The position numbers and the translations under genes were made by a program. Below the pieces are notes generated by a model, which saw only the letters and a list, made by a program, of their open reading frames with translations, was not told the DNA's origin and did not search any database. This document shows, in pieces, positions 21,990-32,929 of a DNA stretch of 64,000 bases (position 1 is its first letter; each line of letters begins with the position of its first letter). The DNA comes from Anastrepha obliqua (taxonomy: Eukaryota > Arthropoda > Insecta > Diptera > Tephritidae): positions 32,214,001 to 32,278,000 of the forward strand of contig NC_072895.1 in assembly GCF_027943255.1 (NCBI RefSeq), read 5' to 3'.

Positions 21990-22975
21990 GGCTTGTGTCG
22001 ACCGCATTAACACCTTGAGAGTGATCGTGGACAGATTGGTGATTGAGTGGCACAAACCACTGTATATGTGTTTCATCGACTTTGAAAAGGCTTTTGATAC
22101 TCTCAACCAGGATACGATGTGGAGTGCCTCCGTTTGTAAAGGAGTACCTGAAAGTATCATGAACCTCATAAAAGAATTGTACACAGATGAGATTCACCGA
22201 GTGAGATTTGATAACATCCTGACCAATTACGTGCAGACTGTAGTAAGATGCAGGAGGAGGAGGGACGCGTGATATCTCTATTCCTCTTCATCCTGGTACT
22301 GGACTTAGAAATGCATCAAGCATTCGTGGTCAACAGAGATGTATACTGGAGTTAGGCGGTGACCGAATGTGCAGCAAAAGTGGGGTTAAAAATCAACATT
22401 TTGAAGAAAAAAAATGTTTTGCGCGTCACCGCGTAATACCACGGGCTTGAAATATTTCAGATGAACGACACTAGTAGTAGACGAAGTAGTAGATGAGTTC
22501 ATCTCGTAAGCGTAATCGACAAAAAAACCGCCTCAACAGCCGGCATTCGCAGTCGAATGTCCAAGTGTTGCGCTGTTTGGAAAAATTGTGGAGATCGTCA
22601 CATAAATCCAGATGCACGAAATTGAGGATCTATGAATCTAATGTAAAGTCTGTTATTCTGGATGCGTGTGAGACATGGAACACAACAATACGTGATATAC
22701 AAGCACTCCATATATGTATCAACCGCAGTCATCGCAAAATTGTGCGCGTCTTCTGGCCTGATACCATCACTAACACGAACTTCTGGGTATTAACGAAGCA
22801 GATACTTGTTTATTTGAAATCCGACGACGGAAGTGGAAATGAATCGGTCACACACTGCGAAAACTATATGGAGATATACATATTTATAGGCAGTCGGGGA
22901 TGTCGTAGGCTATTTAACACGTGGAGGTGACTAGTGGAAGAAGAAGCGCTGCAAGCAGGTCGCAATTGATGACAA
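21990..22975 (+). mobile_element. RTE-like LINE reverse transcriptase, decayed 3' half
   Basis: The frame from 22015 contains Y-M-C-F-I-D-F-E-K-A-F-D-T-L (reverse transcriptase block with the first catalytic aspartate) and G-V-P-E-S-I-M-N-L-I-K-E-L-Y. The Q-G-C region that should follow is broken. From 22493 a C-terminal frame has L-E-K-L-W-R-S-S, S-N-V-K-S-V-I-L-D-A-C-E-T-W and R-S-H-R-K-I-V-R-V-F-W-P-D-T-I. The catalytic YADD region is deleted or unrecognisable. It is 5' truncated at the family B fragment. Clade by resemblance: RTE or a relative. Confidence 0.8.
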
Positions 22976-23044
22976 ATCAAATCCTTAGCGTTCAATAAAT
23001 TTAATTTCAACTTGTTTATTGAGACCCTTTATTCCGCCTAAGAA

Positions 23045-23398
23045 AGAAAGGATCACACAGATGGTTGAGGACTCCGCTAAATTTTGGCGCGGCTGCGTTA
23101 TTACCGCGATTCCCGCTTCCTTTTGCAGGCGCCACTGATGCAATGAGTAATGAGTGCCTTTTTCTTTGTTTTTTGCTTGTTTTAGCAGCCACAATGCAAG
23201 TAATGCGCTGGCTTTTTGTGCGGGAGTAAGGATGGGAAGGATAAGGTTTTTGGGGTTGAGGAATGAATTTTTTGTGTGTTTGTTTACGGAAAGTAGGTAA
23301 CCTTGGCAAAGTGCGAAGACCGTGCTTTACGTGGGATTCGAACCCACAACCTCCGGGATGGCACGCTAGTGTACATACGCTAGACTACCGAGGCCGAT
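23045..23398 (-). mobile_element. tRNA-derived SINE (SINE-2), head and body, 3' truncated
   Basis: The minus strand starts with a tRNA-like head, CCTCGGTAGTCTAGC (about 23380-23395), with B box GGTTCGAATCC at about 23332-23342. The body then matches 44544 onward: AAGCACGG, GGATAAGGTTTTGGGG-like block, the GCAAGTAATGCGC block, and GCGGTAATA. It breaks off near 23045, before the last third seen in the full copy. The tRNA head lacks normal cloverleaf pairing in its middle, so it is not a functional tRNA gene. Confidence 0.82.
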
Positions 23399-23739
23399 TA
23401 AGAGAGATCTGTCTTAGAATAGAGATCTAGGAAGTGCGAAATCAAGCTTGGAACTATTCAAAATTCTAGTAATTTCACTGAGGGACCTTGTAATGGGTGC
23501 GCAATTTAAATAATTTGATTTCAAAATTTTAACAAGTAACAGAAAGTAAAACGCAAAACTTTTTGGGGAATATTAAAGCTTATCTATTCACTGAAAATAC
23601 CACAGACGATGTCATAAACAAGCATTAGTGGCTGTATTAATACGCTAATGAAATTTTATACAAATTTATTCCCGCCTTTTGAGTCATTCAGACAAATATC
23701 GAGCTTTTAGCTTACACTTATTCAAAATTTTTAATAAAA

Positions 23740-24235
23740 AAATATGTATGAATTAAATATAAAAACACATTTATTTAAAAAAAAAAAAGATTGAAAAATA
23801 AAAAAAAAATGATTGAAAAATAAAAAAATATATTGAAAAAAAATTAAAGATTATTGAAAAATAAAATTTTGTTTTTTTAAATAAAACAAAAAATTTATTG
23901 AAGAATAAAAAAAAAATATTTAAAGAAAACAAAAATTATTGAAATGTACAAAAAACAATTTTTAAAAACAAAATTTAATTATACTAATTTGAAAATAAAA
24001 GAAATTTATTTAAAAAAAAAACATGTTTTAAAATTAAAAAAAAACAAAATTATTGAAAAATAAAATATTGGAGATTATTAAAAAATAAAAAAAATTTATT
24101 TTCAAATATAGAATATAGAAATAGAACAAAAAATTTACTGAAAAATAAAAAAAAATTATTGAAAGAAAACAAAAATTATTGAAATGTACAAACAAAAATT
24201 ATTAAAAAAAGAAAAAATTTAATTACAGTAAATTA
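23740..24235. repeat. A/T-rich low-complexity stretch with ATTGAAAAATAAAAA words
   Basis: ATTGAAAAATAAAA recurs about eight times at irregular spacing. Two longer blocks around GAAAACAAAAATTATTGAAA (near 23926 and 24164) suggest an internal duplication of about 240 bp. No coding signal. Confidence 0.7.
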
Positions 24236-26040
24236 ATTTCAGTTAGTTAAATCTCCACCACTGGACGTTACTAAAGCGAATAATAGCACAGAGTGCGACT
24301 CGCTTAACAGTGGATATATTTATTCTAACACCCAAGTGGTTAAATGCAATTTGTTTCTAGCCCTATGCACGCATGTATGCATGTATGTAAATTTGTTGTT
24401 CATCCAAATTAGTTATTTATAACTTCATAAGTATTACTCAAGTGCGACGACGCAGTTTTCTGTTTTTGTTCCGACATTAAAGTTCGTAGCTGAAGTCTTT
24501 TGTTTGTGACACGCCCTGACGAAACCCATTTTAAATACACACACATACACACATGCGCTCATTTATGTGGCAATCACCGCATTATAAAGTAATTAAATGG
24601 CAACATTAAATTGGCTGCCCCACCGTGGCGTGTGCGCTCTCCCAAGCCCCCGTTCGCGCGCTGCGCAACAATCGACGAGCGGTTACAATGCATTCAGCTC
24701 AGGAAACTACACAAATGAATATGAACAGCAACAAAAAAAACACAAAAACATTAAGGAAAAACATAAACCAAGGCTGGCTTGCCACACTTTATTGTCAATG
24801 CACTTTAAATGAGCTGCAACATGTAATGTAATGGTAAAAAAATTAAAAAAAAAACCGAAACAACAACAACAAAAAAAATAAAATAAAAATCGTTAAAAAA
24901 TATGTAGCTGTTGGTTTTTGTAACTTTTTTCCGCTTTTAAGGGTAGCGCAAGCGAGGGCGCTGCGCAAGTGTTCAAATGTGAGTTGACATGCACACGAGC
25001 TGTGGGGAGTCGGCCGCTGCACTGAACTGGAAAATTGTATGGCGTGGAAAATAAGCAAAACAAAAACAAAAAAAAAACACACACACACAGCAACAACAAG
25101 CCGTTGCTATACATTCATACCATAATATAATAAAGATTAGCAGCAACAACAATTACAATAAATGCAGCAAGTAATCAAATGCTGCAACACTGCACAATGA
25201 GGGCAATTCGCTGGCCACCATCGCCCAGACCAGCATTGCTATAACCACCACAACCACCACCACCATCTTCGTCGCCTTTATAACAGCTTCAACAAAAGTG
25301 CAACCAGCATAAGTCAGCAAAAATGCTGACGATGAAGGCGAAGGCGGTGAATCAGTGCCTTCTGGATTGCTGGTCGCAGTGCTGTTGCGGGTGGCAGCGA
25401 TCTTTACTCAACACGTGTTTGCAATTATTTCACGGCATAGCAACAGCAAACAAACTACAAAGACTACAACAGCACAACAACACAACAGAAGAACAAGCGA
25501 TAACAATGGTAGAGTAGTTTTGCAAGCAATAAATGCCGCGCTACCATTAGCACTGGCCACACGCTGCTGCCAAGTTGCATGCAACGAGCCACTGCTGGAA
25601 GTTTAAGAAGTTGGCGAGTTGAGAAACATTCTTCAGTAATGCATGTGGCTGCAGCTGCCACTGGTGAACCGCGCAGCCAACAATTGCATGAGGGCAAACA
25701 ACAAAAACAGAACAAAAAATGAAAATAAAAAAGTTTAAAAAAAAATTACAAAAAAAAAATAAAAATTGCAACTACTCAAATTATTGATTTATAGTATGTC
25801 AATAAGGCAACTACATTGTTGTGTGCTTGCCAATCTCGCTTGTTTGTCTTGTCTTCGTGGATGCTATTACTGGCGGTGCAGGAGTTACCAGATTTCGCTG
25901 ACTACAGAAATAGAGTAACGAGCGCGCTTTTCATTGGAGTTTCAGCATTTAAAGAATACTTTGGTGCTCTTCTTTAACAGGAATTTTCGTTCGAAGGTTT
26001 TTAAAAGCAAATTCGTAACAAACTACTAAGCTAGAAATTA
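24236..26040. other. No gene recognised; CAA/CAG-rich non-coding DNA
   Basis: CAACAA, CAGCAA and CACCAC runs (24860-25500) give several overlapping open frames on both strands (for example 25323-25606 and its reverse). They are compositionally driven and mutually exclusive, and none has a domain. Confidence 0.5.
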
Positions 26041-26439
26041 TATCTCATATGAATTACGAATTATTTGAAGTCAGAGCAGGGGGTTTCTCTAAATAAGCCA
26101 AATCATCTCTCATCTGTTTTTCAGGTAGAAGTTTTTGCGATTCTGAAAGCATGCAGAATGCTTAGGGAACGTGGGAGCGAAGGAGATATAAATCTTTTTT
26201 TCCCAAAGACAAGCTACGATCGAGGCACTGACGAGGTCATGGTGTAGATCCACATTGCTCAACTTGTGTAAGGAGGTGACCAAATGTCTTGGGTTTGCAG
26301 GTAAGATTTTCTGATATGGCTTCCACGACATAGGAGCGCAGAGGGAAATGAAAAAAGCGCAGAAAAGAGTGAATTCCATTTCTTCATGTGCTATTTCAAA
26401 AACCTTTTGCCCCTGGAAAATAGATTCAGGACTCAGATA
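26041..26439 (+). mobile_element. Family B LINE, RNase H part (split copy 2, left)
   Basis: F-Q-V-E-V-F-A-I-L-K-A-C-R-M-L-R-E-R-G-S-E-G matches the RNase H glutamate block at 16035-16110, with Q-A-E changed to Q-V-E. Continuing sequence (GGTGACCAAATGTCTTGGGT at about 26275) matches 16965, on the far side of the family A insertion in copy 1, so this copy was never interrupted there. It is instead broken at 26438-26439 by a mariner. Confidence 0.82.
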
Positions 26440-27731
26440 CGAGGGGTGCCTTTTATATGTCGGGATTAGAGAACAAAAACAAATTTTATTCATCGAAAAT
26501 CACTTTATTGTTTTTCAAATTATTCTACATGAAGATCTATACACTTTTGCAAGCGTTTGAACCAATTGTCGAAGCACTTTTGCCACTCTGAATGAGGTAC
26601 CTCCAAAACATGCATTCTGAATGCAGCAACCGCTTCTTCAGGTGTCGAAAAACGTTAACCTCCCAGTTTGTTTTTTACGTACGGGAATAAAAAGAAGTCA
26701 TTCGGTGCCAATTCAGGACTATACGGCGGATGACCTATTAATTCGATGTTTTGGATGCTCCAAAATGCAGTTGTTTGAGCCGATGTGTGAGAGCTCGCAT
26801 TGTCCTGGTGAAGAGTGATCCGTCTTTGGTGATTGGTTTTCCTAATTTCTTGGAAGACAACTGGCAAACATATGGTTGTGTACCACTCAGAATTTACTGT
26901 TCTGCGTTGTTCAAGTGGTACGGTTGCGACATGTCCAGGTTTTCCGAAAAAACAGGCAACCATTAGCTTGGAAGTGCTTCGTGCGCGAACAACTTTTGTT
27001 GGATTTGGCTCATCTTGAAACACCCATACAGTCAACTGCCGTTTACTTTCGGGCTCATACGCGTAAATCTATGATTCATCACCTGTCACGATGTCATAGA
27101 CGTGTTTTGAAGCCCCGCGATCGTATTTTTTGAGCATTTCCTTCGACCAATCGACACGAGCCTTTTTTTGAGCGATTGACAAATTATGTGGGATCCAACG
27201 CGAACAAATTTTTTTGACAGTCAAATGTTTATGCAATATTGAATGTATGCTGGCCCCACTAATGCCTAAGATTGTCTCAATCTCACGATAGGTCACATGA
27301 CGATCTTGCAATATCAGTTTGCGCACAGCATCAATGGTTTTCGGAACAACAACTGATTTTGGACGGCCTTCACGAAATTCGTCTTGGGGTGAACTACGAC
27401 CACGATTGAATTCACCATACCATCGATAAACACTGGTCCTTGATGGAGCTTCATCGCCAAAAAATGAATTAAGTTCATCCATGCAATGTTGCTGAGTTAA
27501 TCCACGTCGAAAGTTGTAAAAAATAATCGCACGAAAATGTTCACGATTTAATTCCATTTTTGGACCGAGATGAATCTTTTAAGTTACTGTAAACAACACA
27601 AATAGCGCTGGTATTTCAAAACGTTCTGTGTACGTAAAAGCCAAAAAATGTCAAACTTTGCGATACAGCTGTCAGTTGCCAGATTGCAACATCAGAGTTG
27701 CCAAATCCCGACATATACAAGGCACCCCTCG
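26440..27731 (-). mobile_element. Complete-length mariner, 1292 bp, TA target duplication
   Basis: The perfect outer inverted ends are CGAGGGGTGCCTT at 26440 and its complement ending at 27731. The next block, TATATGTCGGGATT, is shared with one indel. TA lies on both sides (26438-26439, 27732-27733). Removing the element and one TA rejoins ACTCAGA-TA-GTCATTC inside family B LINE sequence, so the empty site can be read directly. The coding frame is on the minus strand. The length is standard for the family. Confidence 0.96.
26505..27557 (-). pseudogene. Mariner transposase (DD34D), 350 codons, three nonsense mutations
   Basis: Starting at ATG 27557, the frame runs without any frameshift to TAA at 26505-26507 but has in-frame stops at codons 163 (27069-27071), 301 (26655-26657) and 346 (26520-26522). 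The helix-turn-helix region is residues 5-115, with W-I-P-H-N-L linker at 121-126. The catalytic residues are D160 (VTGDES), D252 (HQDNASSH) and D287 (YSPELAPND), spacing 34. The first stop directly follows GDES, where the family normally has tryptophan (TGG to TAG). The second follows K-L-G-G, where a CAA to TAA change fits. The third is four codons from the end. Absence of indels implies a fairly recent insertion. Confidence 0.95.
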
Positions 27732-28135
27732 TAGTCATTCAGTTTCCAAACTCGTAGCTGAGTTTACCGATCATTAGACAATCGGTTCACATGCGGAAAA
27801 GCTAGGAGTACCATTTGACCCCCAACGCAAAAGCTGTGGTGACCTTTCAGAGAAGCAGACTGTAGAGCTCTTGCTTTGCAAATGTTCGAGTTTGCTGCTG
27901 GACGATGCACTGGATCACTGGATGTTCTTTTCCGCGACAGCCTGGGACAGTGCGCCAACCTAAGCCCCATTAATCTTCTCCATTATATCAATAGCTCTGG
28001 CTGGCTGTAGATATCCCTCCGTTGGAGGCCTCATAATGATATCAAAATGGCAATTTAGTGCTAATTAGTGAGTGCCGGGTACTTCAACCATTTCATCTAC
28101 TTACCTATACCCCCGAAATTATTACAAAGGCATCA
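27732..28135 (+). mobile_element. Family B LINE C terminus and 3' UTR (split copy 2, right)
   Basis: The sequence continues the family B reading after the mariner: F-T-D-H-x-T-I-G-S-H region near 27760, G-D-L-S-E-K-Q-T-V-E-L-L-L-C-K-C-S (Cys/His block, first cysteines kept) near 27835-27890, then the shared 3' UTR with GATATCAAAATGGCAATTTA (28041) and a CTACTTACCTA tail near 28106. It aligns with 17270-17640. Confidence 0.8.
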
Positions 28136-28289
28136 CATTTTGATAAGTTCTGACTATTTACTTATCTTGAAAATTGAAATTTGAAAAGGTCGAGCCAATG
28201 AGCACCAGGAGATTTGGTGGCTCCTAAAACACTCAGGCTACAAAGCCCATTGTATTTAAAGCTCTGGAAAGGGGGGTAGATAGTCAAGG

Positions 28290-28680
28290 AAGGAGAAAAG
28301 TATCAGAGAAAGAGATAGAAAAGAATAGAGGACAGAGATAGAGATAGTTAGCCCTGTGAGAATTTTCCAGATTCTTTGGCAAATCTGTAAATATCCTCCA
28401 GTTTTAGAGAACGAATATTACTCATTCTCATAACATCGGAACCCAAAACTCGTAGCGGTACTCTAGCAAAGGCAGAACACTCACAGAGAAAGTGCTCAGT
28501 GCTATCCGCCTCCTCCAAGCACGACAGGCGCATTGGGTCCTCAATGATACCAAGGGTGGTCATATACTGACCCCATGGGTTGTGTTCTGTAATGATACCG
28601 ACCATCAACCGAACGTCTTTCCTTTTCAGTTTTAGTAGAAAGTTTGACAGTTTTCTGTTCGGACTTGTCACAAAAATTTA
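28290..28680 (-). mobile_element. LINE C-terminal Cys/His domain and tail (family C)
   Basis: The minus-strand frame 28671-28348 has L-M-V-G-I-I-T-E-H-N-P-W-G, then M-R-L-S-C-L-E-E-A-D-S-T-E-H-F-L-C-E-C-S-A-F-A, a C-x7-H-x3-C-x-C variant of the LINE C-terminal finger, and ends S-G-K-F-S-Q-G with a stop. A 3' UTR with repeated CTCTATCTCT words follows to about 28290. Reverse transcriptase and RNase H are missing. Confidence 0.78.
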
Positions 28681-28689
28681 CTTATCTAC

Positions 28690-28945
28690 TTTTTAATTTA
28701 AATTTTTTTCTTTTATAAAAATACAGTTCATTCCATAACAAAAACCATAATAAGCCAATTTCGAAATTTTGTGCAACATTTTTAAAAATTTAGGAAAGTT
28801 TCTTCAAAATTACAAAATTTTTAATCCGCGTTTCTTTAACAGATTTTGGTGGTGCGTTGTTTCAGAGCCCATTACATTTTAGCGTAATAAAGTGAAAGTT
28901 TGAAGCCGCTCAACATTATCTTTAGTTTTTTTCCTTTTTGCGTAT
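28690..28945 (+). repeat. Unclassified dispersed repeat (UDR), copy 1
   Basis: The words TTTATAAAAATACAGTTCAT, AACAAAAACCATAATAAG and AGCCCATTACATTTTAGCGT, then AAAGTGAAAGTTTGAAGC, align in order with 58070-58290. Part also aligns with 39525-39600 and 61428-61490. There is no coding potential and no obvious inverted ends. Confidence 0.55.
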
Positions 28946-30999
28946 AAAATGCTTAAGATTAAGATTAAGTAAACAATTCTGGATACTTCAAACTGCTATT
29001 TTATAATATTATACCAAAATGCCAATGACTATCAAACTGCATACTTGACATTTTCTTTTCAGAATTCTGTTAAAAAAGTTCAACTCTGATGAGATTTGCC
29101 TAACCTTTATTAATTTTATGTAAGGTTGAAAAAGTTTATATGATATTTTTGTTTATATGAATGAAATATATTTTTATATTTATATGCTTAATTTTATTAA
29201 TTTCCAATTCAAAAATCGACAAGTAAATGGACAAACCAAGTCAATATGTGGTGCTTCTACAATTTTTCAAACGGTTCTATCTCTGATATGAACTGCCTAC
29301 TGTTAAACGGCATATCGGAAAACCTGTTACTTCTCTCAACCTTCCCAGTCTTGCCCGCTTTTCCGTCACATTCTCTTTGCAAGTTATTTACCCACAAGCT
29401 TGCCCGTGCCCGCATAACCAGCACTGCACTACAGTCACTTCGGTTACTCTTTTAATTTATAGCTCCGATACATCACATTAATGTGGATGCACGAAAAGCA
29501 TAGCTGTGCAGAGGTAAGTAAAAGACATCGCATTGGTATTTAACATTTACATTTGAAATTCTGATTTATTTTATATGCTAAAGGTCACGTGGTAAACGAC
29601 AGTGGCTGGTTTTTTATTTATTTTTGTGGTTGTGCCAGATGTCGCTAACATTTTCTACGGATTATCTAATATTTACTATATCCACATATTATAGAGTCAT
29701 GCATTTACATTTTTTATTTTATTTTTATTTCTTGTATCTTTGATTAAATTACCTATATGCACTTCTTTGATGAAACAAATTTTATGGAATTTTTTCGCAT
29801 TTATTTATTTTTATCCTTTCCTCTTAACATGCTCACAACTCCGTCCCACTTATCAGCAATTAATCACACTCAAATTAAAACGCTAATAAATAACTCTGTA
29901 CGATGTAAAAGAAAAAACACTGGCTAAAATTATGCATTTTCATACAACTGGGTCAAATACGCCGACATGCGTGGAATTTTAAATTTCTCGTACATTTGAA
30001 CTACACCCGAACACTCGTGACACGCAAAAACACACAAATTTCGATTTTAGAATCAAATAAAGAATAAAGACTAAATGGAAAGGCATATATTTAAAGACAT
30101 TTAAAGGCAAAACGCAAAAATTTTCAATGCTTGCCAACGGAATTGTGCCGAAATGGCAATGAAACCGATAGCAAGCGGCCAAACTGAAAATCAAAAAGGC
30201 GGGCAGGCGCATGTCAGCAAGCCAAAACCCACATTCAGCACATTTGCCAATGTGGGTAGTGCTCTAAAAGTGAAATTATATGTTTGTAAGTGTGTGTGGT
30301 TGCATATTGAGTGTTGAATGTCTGCGTGTATCGCCTTTTTGTGTTATTTCGTTTCGCTTATCTACGCATTTTTAATTAAGCAGTGAAATTAGCTAAATAG
30401 CTGTATTTGTGTCAAATTATTAAGAAAAAAACAAACAAAAAAAACCAACAACAACAACGCTCACGTTTAACTAAAAAACAGTCGAACATGCTGACAGAGT
30501 GATTTATATATGACTATCAGCTGGCATTTGCTGGTATGAAATCAGGTCTGCTGTTAAGTTCTTACATTCAAAAGACTTAAGCTGCGAACTTGATTTGAAA
30601 TAGTCAGCATCAGTTCAAAAAGCAACAAAAGTCACACAAGTATTAACTTAATTAAAGTTTTTCTGTGTTTAAATGATTTATTAGCGCAATTAATTTGAAG
30701 AATTTTAAAAACTCTCTGCTATATATATTATATAAACAGCTGCGATAAAGATGACTTTTGAGCTAAAAATAACATTCCCTAACGAGCCGAAAACCTTAGT
30801 AACCAGCGCTCTGGTTAAATTTTGATGTATTGGTTATTTATAATTATTACGCTTACAAATATATATATATATAAATATGTAAATAAATAACATTCCCAAA
30901 CTATCAGAGAAGACGTGAAGGTGATTATAAAGTGAGAATGCATAGAAGTTTTATCATATTTTCATTTTAAATTAGTGAAACAATTGTTTGCTTTGACTA
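28946..30999. other. No gene recognised
   Basis: A/T-rich non-coding sequence with a TG-rich stretch near 30280-30330 and a short TA run near 30860. No domain in any small frame. Confidence 0.55.
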
Positions 31000-31004
31000 C
31001 GGTT

Positions 31005-31961
31005 TTTTTTTTTCATTTAACGGTGTACGATGGTATTTACCCAGTGGAACTGCAAAAGGTCGCCGGATATCTAGCACACTGGCTACTAGCAATCTTCAAA
31101 GGTTGCTTTCTTTACGGTCATATGCCTCTTAAGTGGAGACAAGTCGAAACTGTTTTCATTCCAAAAGCTGGTAGAAACTCACATACTCATCCAAAAGACT
31201 TAAGACCGATATCCCTTCTTCTTTCCTATTGAAAACTTTGGAGAGGTTGATAGAATTTCACTTAAGCATAACTGTAGATAGAAATCTTATCTCTAGACAG
31301 CTGTACATAACCTTATTTACACGGCAGAGAGTTCACTGCACAAACAGGAATTTACTTTAGCCGCTTTCCTTGATACTGAAGGGGCCTTTAACAATGTCGA
31401 AGGGGGGACAATTACTGCAGCACTCACTGAGCTTGGGCTAGAACCGGGCTTGGTAGGCTTCATTGGTAAAATCATAAATAGCAGACTCATTGAAGGTGAA
31501 CCAGGAGAATCGGTGCTCAGGAGAGTAGAGGTACACTGTGAGGTGGAGTCCTTTCACCGTTTCTATGGAACGCAATTGTAAATAAACTTCTGTTAATACT
31601 GGAATCGGTGGGATGTAAGGTGATAGCTTACGCCGATGATGTTGTCATTGCTGTCTCTGGTAAATTTGTATCTACATTAAGGGACCTAATACAAAATCCT
31701 CTAGATATACTTTCTAGGTGGACAGAAAAGTGTCGTCTAGGAGTCAACCCAGACAAAACACAACTCATATTGTTCACTGGAAAGCACAGAATCCCTCAGT
31801 TAAGTTTAATTATGCTTAAGGGGGAAGGTCTTGTGATTTCGGAAGAAACCAAGTACTTGGGACTTAACATTGATAGGAAACTGACTTGGAAGTCAAACAT
31901 AGAAAGAGTCAGGAAAGCGAGCCTAGCTTTTTATGCCTGTAAGAGAGCTTTAGACTCTTAG
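31005..31961 (+). pseudogene. LINE reverse transcriptase with YADD motif
   Basis: The fingers carry D-G-I-Y-P-V-E-L-Q, W-R-Q-V-E-T-V-F-I-P-K-A-G-R and D-L-R-P-I-S-L-L. The palm's first aspartate region is decayed near 31367-31400 (A-A-F-L-D-T-E-G-A-F-N-N-V in one frame). The catalytic A-Y-A-D-D-V-V-I-A is intact at 31625-31655, followed by V-N-P-D-K-T-Q-L-I-L-F and T-K-Y-L-G-L-N-I-D-R-K-L-T-W. A stop near 31959 ends the thumb frame. Confidence 0.88.
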
Positions 31962-32032
31962 ACTCCTACACGGATATACCCAGTAACTGTGATTATCACC
32001 CTCCCGTTCTTTGCTTCGAAAGGAATTTCCTA

Positions 32033-32860
32033 ATGAAAATCTCTTCTAGACTGGAATGGTTGGAAGAAGATCTTACACCCCACACACCCGTGAAGATCTA
32101 CACGGACGGATCTAAAATGGACACCGGTATAGGATCAGGGTTATTTTGCGAAGAGCTTTCTATTAGTGAATCCTTTAAACTACCGGATCACTGTAGCGTT
32201 TTTCAAGCGAAAATGAACGCTATTTACGAAGCCTTAAAGTGGTTAAAGATAAACAGAATATCATCAAAAAATATTTGCATTCTATCTAAATGAAATGGCC
32301 AAGCAATATCGTATAATCTTATGCTGGGTTACAGTCAACAGAGATATACCAGGGAACTGTAGGGCTGACCAACTTGAAGGAGAAGGTACCTGTACGTCAG
32401 ACATAAGAAATTTTATGGAAATACCTCTCACAACTTGTAAGCTTCTCATTAAGGACGCGCTAATCAGTTCTGCAAATCAAAGATGGATTAGAGTTAACAC
32501 CTGTGAAATTGCTAGGCAAACATGGCCAAGGCTAAACTTACGTCTGTCCAAGAGTATTATAAAACTGAGTAGACTTCAAATCATGACCTAAGTAGGGGCC
32601 CTCAGAGGTCATTGTCTCATAGGAAATCATGCAAGGAGATTAGGCGTTTACACGCAAGATTTCTGTCGTAGCTGCAGGAATGAGGACGAATTGGAAACAA
32701 TTCAACACCTTTTCTGCACATGCCCGGCTCTAGCCAGAAGCAAGAACCGATTTTTAAAATCTTCTTCTTAACGAATATAGATAATCTATACACTTTAGGT
32801 ATCAACAATCTTTTATGCTTTGTCAAAAGCTCAGCCCAGCCCCCGCGGCTCACAACGGAA
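32033..32860 (+). pseudogene. LINE RNase H and C-terminal Cys/His block
   Basis: RNase H opens with V-K-I-Y-T-D-G-S-K-M-D-T-G (first aspartate kept). The glutamate block reads F-Q-A-K-M-N-A-I-Y-E-A, where the usual Q-A-E is Q-A-K, so the catalytic glutamate appears lost. The S-D-S-Q block is broken by a stop at about 32291. V-N-R-D-I-P-G-N-C-R-A-D retains the last aspartate. Further on, C-R-S-C-R-N-E-D-E-L-E-T-I-Q-H-L-F-C-T-C-P-A-L-A is a complete Cys/His finger. Confidence 0.85.
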
Positions 32861-32929
32861 CCATTTCATGGTCCAAGTGGCATCGTTGTCTCTATGTGCG
32901 ATGCGGCTGCCAAACCTAACCTAACCTAA

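Larger units (their letters stand above)
31000..32929 (+). mobile_element. Longest RNase H-type LINE in the window, 5' truncated, CCTAA tail
   Basis: Order: reverse transcriptase fingers (31033-31232), palm (31350-31700), thumb (to about 31960), RNase H (about 32090-32400), C-terminal Cys/His block (about 32660-32740) and 3' UTR ending CCTAACCTAACCTAA at 32915-32929. The 5' end with endonuclease and ORF1 is missing. Several frameshifts and stops separate the blocks. This architecture fits the I superfamily (I, LOA or R1-like groups that carry RNase H). Confidence 0.87.

Noticed and set aside
23332..23398. Possible tRNA gene (B box GGTTCGAATCC on the minus strand)
   Set aside because: The middle of the cloverleaf does not pair normally and the sequence continues into a SINE body shared with 44544-45102.
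25323..25606. CAG/CAA-rich frames as a host exon
   Set aside because: Overlapping frames on both strands are equally long and there is no domain or convincing splice signal.
32915..32929. Interstitial telomere repeat (CCTAA)3
   Set aside because: It is only three units and lies exactly at a LINE 3' end, so it is a LINE tail rather than a telomere relic.
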